NCBI GenBank assembly: GCA_011947345.1
Contig: JAAVTG010000570.1
Location: 124,001-188,000, forward strand
DNA from: Phytophthora quininea
Taxonomy: Eukaryota > Oomycota > Peronosporomycetes > Peronosporales > Peronosporaceae
DNA: 64,000 bases
Direction of reading: 5' to 3'
The position numbers were made by a program, and so were the translations under genes. Each line of letters begins with the position of its first letter. The first letter of the stretch is position 1. The notes under the pieces are model-generated. The model saw only the letters and a program-made list of their open reading frames with translations, ran no database searches and was not told the DNA's origin. Shown piece after piece: positions 10,094 to 23,268 of the stretch.

Positions 10094-13000
10094 ATGCCGC
10101 ACGAGTGCAAGTTCCACGGCTGGAACCAGCGCTTCAAAGCGGCCCTCCACAAGGAGACGTCGGCTCGCCAGCTGACGGCCGCGCCTGAGGCGCAGAACGC
10201 GCTGGAGGACGTCCAGACGGCAGGCATCGCCGTGCACGGCCCCGATGGACGCATCCAAATCGACGTGGCCGAAGAGGAGGACATTGATCTGGACGCGCTG
10301 CGACGTCGATCGCGGTCTACGATGGACGAGGAGGACGACCTGCAGCTGTCCAAGGTCGCAGCCCCTCCAAAACTCAACGTCTGCATCATGATCGTGGGGA
10401 CAAGAGGAGACGTCCAGCCCTTCATCGCCATCGCCAAAAGACTGCAGCAAGACGGACACCGAGTGCGTCTCGCCACCCACGCCATCTACAGAGACTTTGT
10501 CACGGGCTATGGCGTCGAGTTTTACCCTCTGGGAGGAGACCCAAGGAGTTGGCGGCCTACATGGTAAAGACAGGAGGACACTTGATCCCCACCAAGATCG
10601 AGACGCTGCACAGAGACGTTCCGAGAAACTTGCTGATGATTGAGGAGATTCTGCGATCGACGTGGCCTGCAGTATCCGCTCCAGACCCAGAAGGAGGAGG
10701 ACCAGGCGTGAAGGGCAAACCGTTCCGAGCGCAGGCGATTATCTCCAACCCTGTTACTTACGGCCACGTCCACGTGGCGGAACGACTCGGGGTGCCGCTG
10801 CACATCATGTTCCCGCAGCCATGGGTGCCTACGACGGCATTCCCGCACCCGCTGTCCAATATGCCGTACACAGGGAAACCGCAGAAGAGGAATTACTTGT
10901 CGTACAAGCTGGTGGATCTATTGATGTGGCAGGGAACGGAGCGTGTTGTAAACGAATTCCGTACAGAAGTGTTAGGCTTGAGGAAGATCCGCAAAGGCGA
11001 CGGAGGACGAGATATCCTGCTAGACTTGAAAATACCTCATGCCTTCATGTGGAGTCCGCAGTTGGTGCCCAAGCCCAAGGACTGGGGCGATCTATATGAT
11101 GTTGTCGGCACGGTGACGCTACAAGGAACTGCGTCGACATACACCCCAACTCCGGAGCTTGAGGCTTTTCTTGGTGACGATGGAGGTCCGATTTTCGTCG
11201 GATTCGGATCGATGGTGATCGACAACCCCAAAGCGACCACGAAAATGATTATTGAGGCTGCCAAGCAGGCGAATGTCCGCGTGCTCATCCAGTCGAGCTG
11301 GAGCGATATGGCGGGGGATCTTGTTATCCCAGACAACATTTTCTTCTTGGGAAATTGTCCGCACGATTGGTTGATGCCGCGCGTGAGTGCTGTTGTGCAC
11401 CACGGTGGAGCTGGCACGACGGCTGCGGGATTGCTAGCTGGCAAGCCAACGTTCATCGTGCCATTTTTCGGAGACCAACCCTTCTGGGGCTGGGCTGTCG
11501 TGAAAGCAAGAGTCGGTGTGGATCCATGCCCCATCGCAGAGTTGACGACGGAGAAACTTTGTGCAGCGTTTAAAAACCTGCAAAGTGCCGAAATGCGTAG
11601 CCGCGCGTTGGCAATACAACAGAAGATGCAGCAAGAAGACGGCGCCGGGGAAGCTGTTCGCAGTTTTTACCGGCACTTACCCGTGCAGGGCATGCTCTGT
11701 GACCTGGATCACGTTCGAGTGGCGACAAAATGGAGTCGCAGCGACAAGATTAAACTGTGTGAAGTGTGCGACTTTGTTGTTGGATCCCTTCCCCAGAACT
11801 TTAAGAAGAAACTTGTGGACTATCACTATGTGGATTACACTGCTCGAGGCCCATCGTCGGGATTCTCTGGAGCATCGTCCGGGGCTGCAGCGTTCTTTCA
11901 CGAGTTAGGAGGCGCTTTCAAAGATGTGGTGGTAAAACCTACCAAGGGCTTTCGAGAGGAAGGACCGAAAGGCGCAGTAATCGGTGTAGTGAAAGGCGTG
12001 AGCGGCTTAGTGATTCGTCCAGTTCATGGCGTCGCTCTGTTCGCAGACCACATTGCTGCCGGTCATGCAAACTATTTCAACGAAACCGGCCGCAAACGAC
12101 GGGGAAGTGTGTTTGATAAGACGGTGATGGCTGCGTTGGGCAAAGAGAATGGTCTGTCAAACTCCTACACGTCTGGCGGTAACACGGAAGACATGGAGCA
12201 GCACCGCCTCGTGGGTCCGAGGAAGGAAATTCGCCGGAAGGTGGAGCTGGTTGTGTCAGCGGAAGATAAGATGAAGTATCAAGCTCGATTTCGAGAGGTC
12301 ATGAGCCAGAAAGAGAACGAACATAAATCTCTCGATCGTATCCAGCGAGGCGATTCGTTCTCGTCCGACAGCTACGTGGAGTGCGACTCGGATTGCGATA
12401 GTGATGAAGAATCCCCAAGCGCAAAGATATCCATTCTCTCGGCTGACTTTACAGAGAGTGGAAATATCGGCGTCAATTTCAATGTTGGCAGCAATGCGGC
12501 AGACAGGATCAGCGACGCTACTGTTGAGAAATGGAGAGAGTACTCCAGACTTCAGAGGGTCAAGTCTGCACGGAACCTCAAGAATTTCAATGGCACCTCA
12601 ATGCCGAAGATGAATATCTGCCTCGCAACGATTGGCACATGGGACAACAACGTCAAGCAGTTTGTGGCAATTGGTTTGCGAATGGCTGCAGATGGACATC
12701 GTGTTCGTATCGCCGCGAATGCAGAGTTCAGAGATGAAATCACAAGACGTGGCTTGGAGTTTTACCCACTTGCTGGTGCTGTGAAGAACTTCCACGATCT
12801 CATCAAGTACTTGCACGATACCAAGAGCGCCAATGCGATCCAGCGGCACAAGGCCGGGCGACCTGTTCTGGGCCCATTCAAGGACCTGGTGTTCTCGCTA
12901 TGGCCCGCAGCAAATGGTGCTGACCCTCACGGACGAGGAGATAAGATTCCTGGAGAGCATTTTCGTGCTGATGCACTCTTGTGGCACCCCTTCTTGTACG

Positions 13001-14525
13001 GTGGAGCTTACGTCGCTGAGCGACTGGGAATTCCTTTGCAGTGCTCGAGTCTCGTTCCATTGTCACCTACGTTTGCGATGCCGCACGTGTTGAGCGCTAC
13101 TTTCATGGACGACATCAGTGCACTGGGGAAAGAATTCAAAGAAAGCAACATGCTATCGTACGGAGTCGTCGATGCCGTCTTGTGGCGAGGTCTGGCTGAT
13201 ATCCTCAACGATTTCCGACAGCACATCGGGCTGCCAGGACATTGCAAGCAGCCAAACCCCTTGTGGAGTGGCGGATTCCACACGTTTACCTTTGGAACCC
13301 TGCTCTACTGGAACGACCGGTTGATTGGGGCATGGAGCTAAGTGTGGCAGGTTATGTTTCTCTGAACGACGAGCGTGAGATGGAGAAGATGCGCAAGTTC
13401 AAATGGAGTCGTTCTCTCAACGAGTTCACCATCGAGTCCTGCAGACCAGTCATCTACTTTGGTGTGTCCACGTACAGCCTCGCCAATGTTCAGATTGACC
13501 ACCTCCTAGAGAAAATCGAGGCTGCTGCTGAGCAAGCGAATATACAGATCATTTTCCAGGCGAGAGAGCGCAGACCTGGCTCACTGTACCACTCGGAGCA
13601 CATTTACGAGGTGGAAAGCAATTTCCCGTTCTCGTTGATTCTCCGGAAAGTGACAGCCACGATCCACTGGGGAGAGCCTGCAATTGTAGAAGAAGGTCTC
13701 GCTGCTGGCAAACCTGTGGGGATCTGTGTGACCGTATCGTCACAATACTACGCCGCTTGCATGTGCGTAACGGCGCAGGTTGGTATTCCGCCGATTGACA
13801 TGAGAACATGTACTGCTGAATCCCTCGGATCGTCATTTAAGCAACTCCTGCAGCCAGAGCTTCAAGAACGCGCGACGGAACTGTCAAAAACATTCTCATC
13901 GGATGAGGCTCGTGACAGGGCAGTTGATACCTTTTATTCCAACCTGCCGCTGCGTGCTATGCGTTGCGACCTTGATGACAGCAAGATCGCCCGGATTTAT
14001 GACCCACGCCTCGAGTTAAAGCTATCGTACGAAGCGTACATCGCGATCCAGCCTCTTCGGACGCACGATGACACCGATGATGTGTCTTACAAACCGCTGT
14101 GGTATGACGGTCGCCGTCCCGCCAAGTTCTCTCTTCGCGACATCGAAGGCGATATGGAGCCACTCGAGATCGAGCGACCGCGCGGACGAGAATCGATTCG
14201 GAAGGCGTTGGCGTCTTTCGCCTCGAATCGCCCAAGCGAACCAACTGAAAGCGAATCGAACGGGTCGAGATCTCCAACGCAACCAAGACGATTGTCAACC
14301 TCGGGACGGTCACGAAGATCGTCAACTTCTGAAGGACCACGCCTCGTTTTGTCTCGGTTGGCAAGTCACGTGGCGATGGTTGTCGAAAAGCCGACGTTCT
14401 GGGCAACAGGACAAGACGAGGCGGTGGACCGCAAGGCGATCATTGCAGCATACGAAAAGCTGTTGCAGCAGAAAGCCGACCAAAAGCTGGTTGTGAAGCA
14501 CCACAAAAACACGATCGCGCGTTGA
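10094..14525 (+). CDS. Bi-modular sterol glucosyltransferase with VPS13-like segment and degenerate second module
   Basis: A protein of about 1,475 residues. Module 1 (about 10370-11700) is a full UGT80-type sterol glucosyltransferase: IMIVGTRGDVQPFIAIAKRL, FVGFGSMV, VHHGGAGTTAAGLLAGKPTF and the acceptor-loop sequence FFGDQPFWGWAVV. Then comes a short segment (about 11920-12080, KGFREEGPKGAVIGVVKG...GLVIRPVHG) that resembles the C-terminal repeats of VPS13/ATG2-type lipid-transfer proteins. Module 2 (about 12600-13960) repeats the same fold from MNICLATIGTWDNNVKQFVA to the end, but its donor-site motif reads ATIHWGEPAIVEEGLAAGKP instead of HHGGAGTT. A Ser/Arg-rich tail follows. Two one-base losses break the frame: at 10541-10545 (CCAAGG, where the sister gene has CCGAAGG) and at about 13270-13276. 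Membrane-surface action is inferred from the family. Confidence 0.8.
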
Positions 14526-15246
14526 CGAAGGCGCTGCATCGGTGAAGCTTTGTCGGCCGCAGCAGAATAGAACATAACCGACATTAAAAGCACTTTGTTG
14601 ATATTGAAGAGCGGCGCGTGGTGCTCGTCGACGCGGTGGCTGTGGTGCTTGGTAACATCTGTGTTGGACAACACTGGCACGACTGAAAGCTCGACGCGAA
14701 ACGAGCCATGTGCTAAAGAATATACCGTCATAACAACGTGCAGATGGCAGTGCCGACGACATCTCGTTTTCGTCGCTAAAACCATTGCACGCGTTGTCGA
14801 CACCAGCAGCCGAAGCTGCGTCGGCCATGATATCATCCGGTGATCCTGAAGTTCGTCAACCAGCGAATGCTTCCAAGTTCTAAGCTTTCGTGAATACGGT
14901 ACAACGATGCAAACGGATTGCGATTCCAACGAGGCATTCAGAACAGTTTGTCCGTACACCTCGCTTCGAACGGCACAAGAGTCGATGTGCGATCAGCACA
15001 TTACCCCGAAGTCAAACCGAGTCTCATCAAACGTATCTAACCCCCATCTCGAGCATTTATCTTGTTGTCCATCTGATAGAGTGTCCGGTTGCTGCACAAT
15101 TCGCATTGGTTTCTTCCAGTTGATTGAGCGACATTCGGAGCTGGAAGCGTGGCTGTCAAATCTCGTGCCCGCTCTTGTCTCCGGAACGTCCATGGGGCAA
15201 CGGCGTCATCTTGGAAATTACTTCTTCGGAGATCAAGTGGTTCGAG
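14526..15246. other. Intergenic
   Basis: No convincing gene; holds the 3' end of the glucosyltransferase and the promoter of the FYVE gene. Open frames here are short, alternate and lack similarity. Confidence 0.4.
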
Positions 15247-17689
15247 ATGCCGGCCACCGTCAAACCCCGGAACCCCTGGGACTACAATCCGCATCAGGAG
15301 TATTCGTCGTCTATGACTGTGAACGGAGCTGGCTCTGCGTCCGTAGCAGTCGTGGATGCAAGTCTCAGCTACAACAGCCACGAAAGCAGCGCCACCTATG
15401 AATTCGAAAGCGAAGACCCATTGTCGAGTGGTGTTGGCGACCACCCGAGCTCATCGCATCGTCGACCACCACCACCGCCACCACCGTCGTCGGCTTCGTC
15501 CAGAAGAAAATCAACGCGATTGAGCGACAAGCGGTTGCACGAAATGGGAGCTGCAGCGGCGTCGACTGTGAATTGGCACGAGCTGGAGATGGAGCTGGCA
15601 GCGGCTAGTTTGAGTGCGTCCACCCACAGTGTTTGGAAGCGAAAGAAAATACCGAAAAGCTACAGCAGCGACGTGATGAACCTTTTCACTCGAGCTACAA
15701 TTGCCGACCACCGACACCGTACACGGTGGGGGCCCAAAGGTTTCGCCGTCTTGGCAGAAGGAAAGCTCCGTGCACGGCTCAGGAGTTGCGTCTCGTGTTT
15801 CGAGTGGCATCTACAGATATTTTCGAGATGTCATGCGCAGTATTTATCGCCGCGAGTTCGTTGATGGTAAATTGTTGCGTTCCATAAAGATTCAAAGTGG
15901 AGATGTCAATCCAACCAGAGCATCGGACACGACCGAGTTGTCTGTCAAGACGGCCACGTTCGATAGCGGGAGTATGTTTACGAAAAACGAGTCGTGGACT
16001 TTCCTGGAGTTTCTGCAGCCGCGTGATCGATCCAAGGAGTCGTCACGTAGGACAGCTTCTTCGACATCAAGTGCGATCAACAATAACCGCGCACCAGCTT
16101 TTACGAGAACTCTAGTGTCTGTTTCACAAGAGGATATTGTGGCGGGAACTGCTGAGGCTTTACCGTCTCGAACACATCGGATCCCTAACGTTGTCATCAG
16201 TTACTCGTTCGAGGAAGACTCGAGTGGCCGCGCGACTCGTGTGGTATTTCACGGCGAGTATTTACCTCCTGACACGGTTGATGCGTTCAAACGTGCTGGT
16301 CATGAAAGGCGCGTGGCGCGTCTTTGGTTGCTGCGTCTTGCAGCTAGTTGTCATCGGTTTCTGCATGTGGTTCACAGGCGTCGACTTGGGATGCAGGTGA
16401 TTGTCAACAGCACAAGACTCCCGTTGGAAACAGTGGCTCATTACCCTCGTTGTGCGTGCTGCCACAGCTCCTTCTCTAAGCTCTTCAAACGCACTCGAAA
16501 GCGTTTGTGTTGTCTATGTGGTTACCTTGTTTGCGAGAAATGTGCCCACCCCCAGGAACGCGAGCACCGTGCACGAGGAGATGCACGGCCTCAAATCGAG
16601 CAAGTGCGAGTCTGCGAAAGGTGTCTTGTGCGTGTGGACCAAGCTCGTTTTACAGCCGTGACAGAGGAAGATTTGCGACCTGCACGCGTGGTGTCTGACG
16701 TACGCTCGCCGACACGGTCGAGCTCGACGCCAGGAGGAAGTCTTCGCGGAATGGTGTATAGACCTCGCCCAACACTGAAAGCCAGGCCGGCTTCATTGAA
16801 TGACCTGCTTCTAAGTACTCTGGCGAGTACCAATGCAAAGGGGCCAAAGGAGCGGAAACGCCAGGCCAGTGTTCTGAGTGTCATGAAAGACTTGGTCGAC
16901 GACGAACGCGCTCGACGGAGAAGTTCCGCTGCCAGGTTCCGCAGCCAATCCGCAGGTGTCGTCGAAAGCTCTGGAGTTCCATTGCTCGATGGAGACAGTG
17001 ACGACGATGAAGTCGAAAACAATAGCGAGATCTTGGACGGTGTCCAACGTCTTGAGCGCATGTGGAGGGACTCGGAAGGGTGGGAAGACGACTACCCTCT
17101 TGCCAACAACGACTCGCGAAACTACCCGATCCGGTTCCCTGAGGACCCCAATAGTGCAGTCGCCCCACCGATCCCAGTGAACGAAGCCCAGCGACTGCAA
17201 TTGATTCGCCAGCAACAGCTCGACAGGCTTGGTGATGTGCCAGAGCTCGGCATCATTTGCTCGTTGGCATCGAAGGAACTGAGCTGTGCTGTGAGTATGA
17301 TCACCATTGTCAACAGGACAAAGCTACATGTGCTGGCGTCGACGCACTCGTCGGTCCCTGGCGGCATGACGTACCCGAGAGAGCAGGGGTTCTGTGCCCA
17401 AACGATTCTGAGCCCCGAGCCATTAGTGTCTCGCCACGTGCAAGCTGACATTCGCTTCAGCAACATGTCGACCGTCAAAAGGATGGGGATCAACTTTTAC
17501 TGCGGCTTCCCGTTGCTCGGATCGGATGGCAAGACGGTCATTGGTTCGGTATGCTGCGCCGACCCGCAGGCTCGTGACCTTACTCGGTCTCAGTACGCTG
17601 CGATGAACAGCTTGGCCAGCACTGCAGCTCGGGTCGTTCAAAGAACTGCTGAGCGCCGAGTCATCCCCGAAGTTTCGTTCGAGGAATAG
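15247..17689 (+). CDS. START-like / FYVE-type zinc finger / GAF protein
   Basis: About 815 residues. The ATG at 15247 (MPATVKPRNPWDYNP) is the first in the main frame. A Pro/Ser-rich stretch precedes a lipid-binding START-like region (about 15690-16400: VMRSIYRREFVDGKLL, VVISYSFEED). A FYVE-type finger follows at about 16455-16640 with CACC, CCLCG, CEKC and a final VCERC. A GAF domain occupies about 17230-17660 (GIICSLASKELSC...GINFYCGFPL). This architecture is a large family in Phytophthora, probably acting on endosomal membranes through PI3P. The usual RHHCR basic patch reads KRLCCLCG here, so PI3P binding may be weak. Two one-base losses at about 15775-15785 and 15820-15826 break the frame; the intermediate frame carries QELRLVFRVASTDIF, which bridges the two halves. 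Confidence 0.75.
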
Positions 17690-17846
17690 GCATCTACACA
17701 TTGTAGAGTACTGGTATCCATGCTGTGACTAGAGTTTGTTAAGAAATGCACACGACTTGGCAGCGCCGTCTTATCGATTTACATGCATGACAAGCAATGT
17801 GACGCTGCAGTTTCGTGTTGTGCGACTGTCTGTAGTCGAAGAGATC

Positions 17847-20800
17847 ATGGCGATGCCTCGAGCCAAAAAGCGTTCGGGCACCGTCTTCTCACGCGACGAG
17901 ATCGGCGTCGAGCAATTGCAGTCGCTCAAGGAGAAGTTTGCGGATGGCGATCTGACCGAGAAAGAGTTCGTGAGCTTGTTTCGCGAAATCGTGGACGCCT
18001 CGCTCAGCGAAACGCAGCTCACAGAACTGTACGAAGTCGTTGTAAACTTGCTTGGCTATCGAAGTTTTTTGCTGACGATTCGTGCGGAAGATTTCAGAAG
18101 ATCGATGCAAACTCCGATGGTACTGTGGATTGGGACGAGTTAACCAACGTACGAGTCATGTATGCTACCTATTGTTGTTGCATCTCTTGACTTGTTTCGG
18201 CTTGGACTAGTATATGTTTCTGAGCGGCAGTGGAACCGATGAATATACGGGGGACGACGGCAATTCCTGCTACGAGACGGCGTTTCCGGAGAAATACCTC
18301 GGCGATGTCGGCACCAGTGGGGCAGTGACTGGAGTAGCTGCACCAACAGATATTATGGGCAATGTCACCGGTGGGAGTGGCGGAGCACTTGGTCTTGGGT
18401 TGATGCCACATCATAAGGATGTCATCACTCGGATCATTCGACTAGAGCGCCCCAACGTTTACTTGACGACCAGCAAAGACGGCAGCGTTCGTACCTGGAG
18501 TGCGAGTTCATTGGCACCGCAACAAGTTTTAGCATCAGGACGCGATTGGCTCACAGATTGCTGTGTGATGAAGCGCTCTAATCGTTTGGCCGTGTCCTCC
18601 ATGAACCGCACCTTGAGCTTCTACGATCTGAACTCAGGCCAATTGATCGGCGACCTCGTGGACTACTCGCGTCGACAGTGCATTCCATTATGCCTCGCTT
18701 ACGTTGAAAAGCCATCGGATGATCGAGAAGCGATTGTTGTTGGAGACGACACCGGGGAATATCGGTGCTTTCGTGCTCGGACCAATGGCTAGCTTGTGAT
18801 GGACGTTCACCACCGCCAGGAAGCACTTCCACTGCTACCTCCAGCATTTCAAACGCAAGTAACGTAAGCAACAACGGACTGAGCACCACCAACATCAATT
18901 CTACTGGATCTGCTGGCGCTTCAGGATCTTCAGTTGTGGTCCCAAGCAATGGAGCAGCAGGAAATCCAAGCCAAACGCCAGCCGCCACCACCACGAACAC
19001 CAGCGTTGTTGGTGGCGGTGGCGGCAATCCAGCTGGTAGCGCCGTTCTCGAGTCCCAGGGTTCTCCTCTCGCGTCAAGTTCCAAAAGCACACCGACTGGA
19101 TCACGCGCGTCAAGTGGGTCCACGACATGAGAGCGGTCGTGGCCACTTCGCTGGACGCTACTGTGTCCATCTTGGATGTCGATCGGCTGGTGGTCAAGTT
19201 TGAGTACACTCGTCATCGCAAAGGAGTGTTTGATCTGGCGTGGTGCGGAAGTACTAGACTCATTGCAAGCTGTGGCATGGAGCGAGACATTCACATTTGG
19301 AACCCGTACAGCTCTCAGCGAGCGGTGGCCACGTTGAAAGGACATACCAGCTCGGTGCTTCACCTCATTAGTGATGATGACAATTTCCAAATTGTGTCTG
19401 CTGCTGCTGATAACACTGTCAAAGTCTGGGACGTAAGGAACCATCGCTGTCTGCAAACGTTTGTCGTGGATCGTCATCGAGGCGGGTCTTTAGGCGGTAG
19501 CGTTGTAGCAAGTCATGGATCTGGATCAGCGGCAGCAGCATTGCATGGCTCTGCTGGTGCTGGGGCGACTTTGAGTGCTGAGAATCGCGTGTCAGCACTA
19601 CTTTTTGACGCCAAACAGCCCTGTCTAGTGACAGCGACAACGCAGCTTACCCGCTGGCAAATCAAAGCTCCTGCTGGCACGAGTTCGCAGGGTGACGAAA
19701 GTGATGATACTCCAGCTGCAGGCCAACCAAGCGGCCGAAAGTCCAAACTTCGTGACGGAGCTCCATTAGAGAGACCACTGCGGTTGACATCCTACAACAG
19801 CGTCTTCCACCAAGTCGTGACGGCTGCCATGGACGCCGAGTCCGCTATCAAAACATGGAGCGCCGAAACTGGAGACGAGATCTCAAGCTTTACCCACGCA
19901 CACATCGACAGCCCCGTGACGTGCATTTGCTTCGATCACGCAGGTCGACGGCTTCTTACGGGGTCCCACGAAGGCGAACAATTGAAGATGTGGAACTTCA
20001 GCAACGGAGCCCTCGTCAAGCAATTTCACAAGAAAGAGCCGCCGGTTGTTGCCTCACTGCTGTCAACAACCACGCCGGCGACAGCTGCAACCGCGGCGAG
20101 TAGCGCAGTACTTCCTGACGACCCGTCTAGTCCCTCCACTGCTGTGAATACTGTGAGTATGTTGATGGCACCACGAAAGCGAAAGGTCCGAGAAATCATG
20201 CTGCTGCCGCCGTCGTTCGGAATGGACCATGAAGGTCGACGAGGGAATCCTGCTACAATAGCTCAAGCTGAACTGCCGTCACCGACACGACTGAGGCTTC
20301 AACATGGGCACGATTCTCCTTCGCCAGTTCCTCCAGCTATCCAAACACCACGCCAGCAAACCGACGGGTCGGAAGGTTCACGGGGACCAAGTCCAAAATC
20401 CAAGCGCATGCTAACGGGACTTCGAAAACTCCACGGGGATCGGAGACTTCTCGGTATCGTCAACACGAAGTCACCGGCATAATGGACATTGAACGCAACT
20501 TGCGTGTGGGCATGGGAGATTTCATCTGCCAGCGCTTCGTGTGCTCCGTCGGATGGGATCGCCAACTCTTTGTCTGGGCCGACAAGAATGACGAGTCCGA
20601 GGCTTTACCCGTTCATGTTTTGCCTTCGGATAGTGATGGCGACGATGACGAATTCGATTCCGACGATAGAGGGCGTGGCAAGCGTGGCAGACATCGGCGA
20701 AGACGGCAACATCATACGATGGACGTATTGACCATGGCGTATCTGCCCCCAGCTTACGTGGCAACTGCTGGATTGGACGGTTTGGTATTGCTGTGGTCGC

Positions 20801-22869
20801 TCAATTCCGGCGAACTCGTCGCACCACTCCACCAAGACTCGGGACCGATTGAGTCTCTGTGTTACGCCGAAAAATTAGAGTTACTGATGGCAGCAGGCGA
20901 GCGAGGAGTGCTCTTGTGTTTTGATCGATCCATGGCCACTCAGGCTGAAATACCGCTAGACGTGTCGTGGTCTCCAGAATCCTCCAAGCCAATGCCAACC
21001 TTGGAACCAATCACGGTTTTGAAATGCGATAAAGCCAACACTCACCTCGTCACTGGAGACTCCGCTGGGTATGTCAAGATTTGGGAACTTCGTGTATCGA
21101 GAGACCACGAAGGTATCGAACTCGCGTTGGTTTGCACTTGGCGTCTAGGTGGAACTGCTTCTAACAGTCAAAACAGCTCAGGTAACCCATTGTTGGGGCC
21201 AAGTCGACGGGTATTGTGCGTAGACTTTGTGGAGAACTTCACGCGTGTGTCGGAGCTGTACTTGATATTCTCGTGTGCTGATGGAGAGGTGAGCATGTGG
21301 ACTTTGGACGGTGTGCACGTCGGCAGCTTCGGAGGTCGCCACCGAGCGTGGCAACTTGGGCGACTAGCAACATATGCCTCTTCTCAGTCCTGCTGCGAGT
21401 GGGGATGGCTTCCACCTCGACGTCAGCGATCGTTTGTGAGAACGAACTCATCCATTATCCGCGAAGAACTCGAATCGGAAGACGGTGAGAGCGCCACGAC
21501 ACAAGAAACGATAGCTGAGGCACTGTGTCCGCTGTCATCGTTCTTCATTAAAAGCTGCACGATCAGTTCTTTGAATGGCGCGACTTCGGAGCCGCGAGAA
21601 AACTTCTTGCTGGAAGACACAATGCCCAAGCCGGGCGAAGTGTGGACGTGCGTGTCAGGCCACCGGACTCGAACTGCAGCGCAAGGTACTTCGAAGAAGC
21701 TCGACGATCAAGACGCTGCGTCAGGAGATGTGAAAGAACGCATCGGGCGAAAGAGCTTGGCCATGTTGGGCAATGCTGCCATCCTCAGTCGACGCAGTAG
21801 TCCATTCGGAAGTGGCGGTAACAACGGCGAGCCGCGGACACTGGCATCGCTGCCGTACTTGAAACGCAGAATCGCCATGGCCACTGGCGAAGTCACCGAC
21901 CTCATCACGATCGTCAAGGTCACACGCGGCGAGGTGAGGTCTCTTCTAATGCTATTCATATGAGTTCGAAAGGCAACTAACATGCCGCGATGACTGAGCA
22001 GATTTCGTGCTGGGACGGCACCGCAGAAAGCCCTCTAAGCGCGCCCAAAGTGCTCGATATGAGCGAATTCGTGCGGAAGGCCGGCTGGGCTAAACACTCT
22101 TTGCTCTCGCATTTTATCGGCCGCGCGTTCTTGTAGGTCCACTCCAACTACTCCTACTTGAAATGTCGATGGTTTGACGAATGTATTTTCCGATTCCCAG
22201 GGATGGCGAGGCGGCATTTCGCGTCGCTGCCATTGCCGCGAGACCACTGGATCCGGTACGTCCAGTTAGGCTGTTGGTCCTGTTTGTAGCGCTAACACAC
22301 TCTTGCCGCAGCTGAAACCCGACAAGAAGACGTACTCGCTCGTGGATTTGGACGCCAAGGAGCACACTTTCCAGCCGCTGAACGAGGCCGTCTCTGTGGT
22401 TCGTCACAAACTCCTGGACGTCACCCGCAAAGGAGGACCGCAGAATGCTGCTTCAATGCGTCGACGGACGACATTGTTGTCTCCATCCCAAATCAATCCT
22501 GCCACGGGGGTATCGCATCTCCAATCCCATTTGCAGGCGCTGACCGTCGCCGACCAAGCTCTCAACGACCTCCTGGCCCAGTCCACCGCCAATCCGTCCT
22601 CAAGAGCGAGCACACCCGACGCAGCGATGGCTCTGGCCAGCAGCGTCGGGATGGGAGCTCGCACGCTGCCCCTCATCCGACCGAGAGAGAAGCGTGTCAT
22701 GGGCGGACTACTCCCGAAACGCTCGTCGGTGCGCAGCCGACTGGATCCTGCCGCCGACGTCCGCCGCATTCACAACCCCGACGACATCCCCAAAAACTTC
22801 CGCGCCATGATGCAGCACAAGAGAGACCACAAGGACGCAGGCTTCCTCGGAATTTTGCCCGAGAACTAG
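17847..22869 (+). CDS. EF-hand and WD40-repeat protein, about 1,600 residues
   Basis: One gene joined over introns at 18036-18097, 18149-18210, 21934-22001, 22133-22200 and 22256-22311. The N-terminus has one EF-hand (KIDANSDGTVDWDEL) on a 51-nt exon. WD40 repeats follow in two blocks: about 18420-20000 (SVRTWSASS, ILDVDRLVVKFEY, DIHIWNP, TVKVWDVRN, AIKTWSAET, QLKMWNFSN) and 20500-21330 (QLFVWADK, LVLLWSLNSG, YVKIWELRV, VSMWTLDG). The C-terminal part (SHFIGRAFLDGEAAFRVAA across an exon junction, then LKPDKKTYSLVDLD) has no domain I recognise. Breaks at 18754-18757 (GGGG), 19058-19060 (GGG) and about 20435-20438 (GGGG) are each cured by one added G. EF-hand/WD40 proteins are typical of oomycetes and cilia; the function is not known. 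The start codon is uncertain; frame is open to 17736. Confidence 0.75.
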
Positions 22870-23268
22870 CGAGGCTTTCCCAAGCGAAAAGGCGAATCCG
22901 TCGTCAAGACTCTTACCTGCCACGTAGTTACCAGCCGCAGCCAAGTCACCCCTCGCGCACTGCGTGTCGCCGACTAAAATGCGGCTGTAGGTAATCGACG
23001 CCGCGTCGAGTACTATTGCGGCAGTAGAGGACGCAAGGCTTTCGCTTGCAGACCGCCTCCAATCCCCGTGGCTGTGCACTGCCAGCCCAATGGGCCCTCG
23101 CCAACTGGTCGACACTGCACAGTGTGCACGCGCGCGCCGAGCAGCAGCCTGCTGTTTCCCATCCGACGATCTTGAGAAGTCGCACACGCAGCGAGACGCC
23201 GCCCTTCATTCTTCAAGTCGCCGCCTAGCGCGCAAGTCTCAGCAGAAGAACTCTAAGAAACATCCACC
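22870..23268. other. Intergenic with promoter of the small acidic protein
   Basis: About 400 bp without coding signal; contains the initiator-like site listed separately. Confidence 0.4.
23206..23220 (+). promoter_or_regulatory. Probable oomycete initiator (Inr)
   Basis: TTCATTCTTCAAGTC matches the oomycete initiator core TCATTYYNCAWTTT at most positions and lies about 50-60 bases before the ATG at 23269, the usual leader length in these organisms. Confidence 0.45.

Noticed and set aside
18149..20482. Treating the EF-hand/WD40 region as three or four separate genes
   Set aside because: WD40 repeats continue across each break and one added base restores the frame every time.
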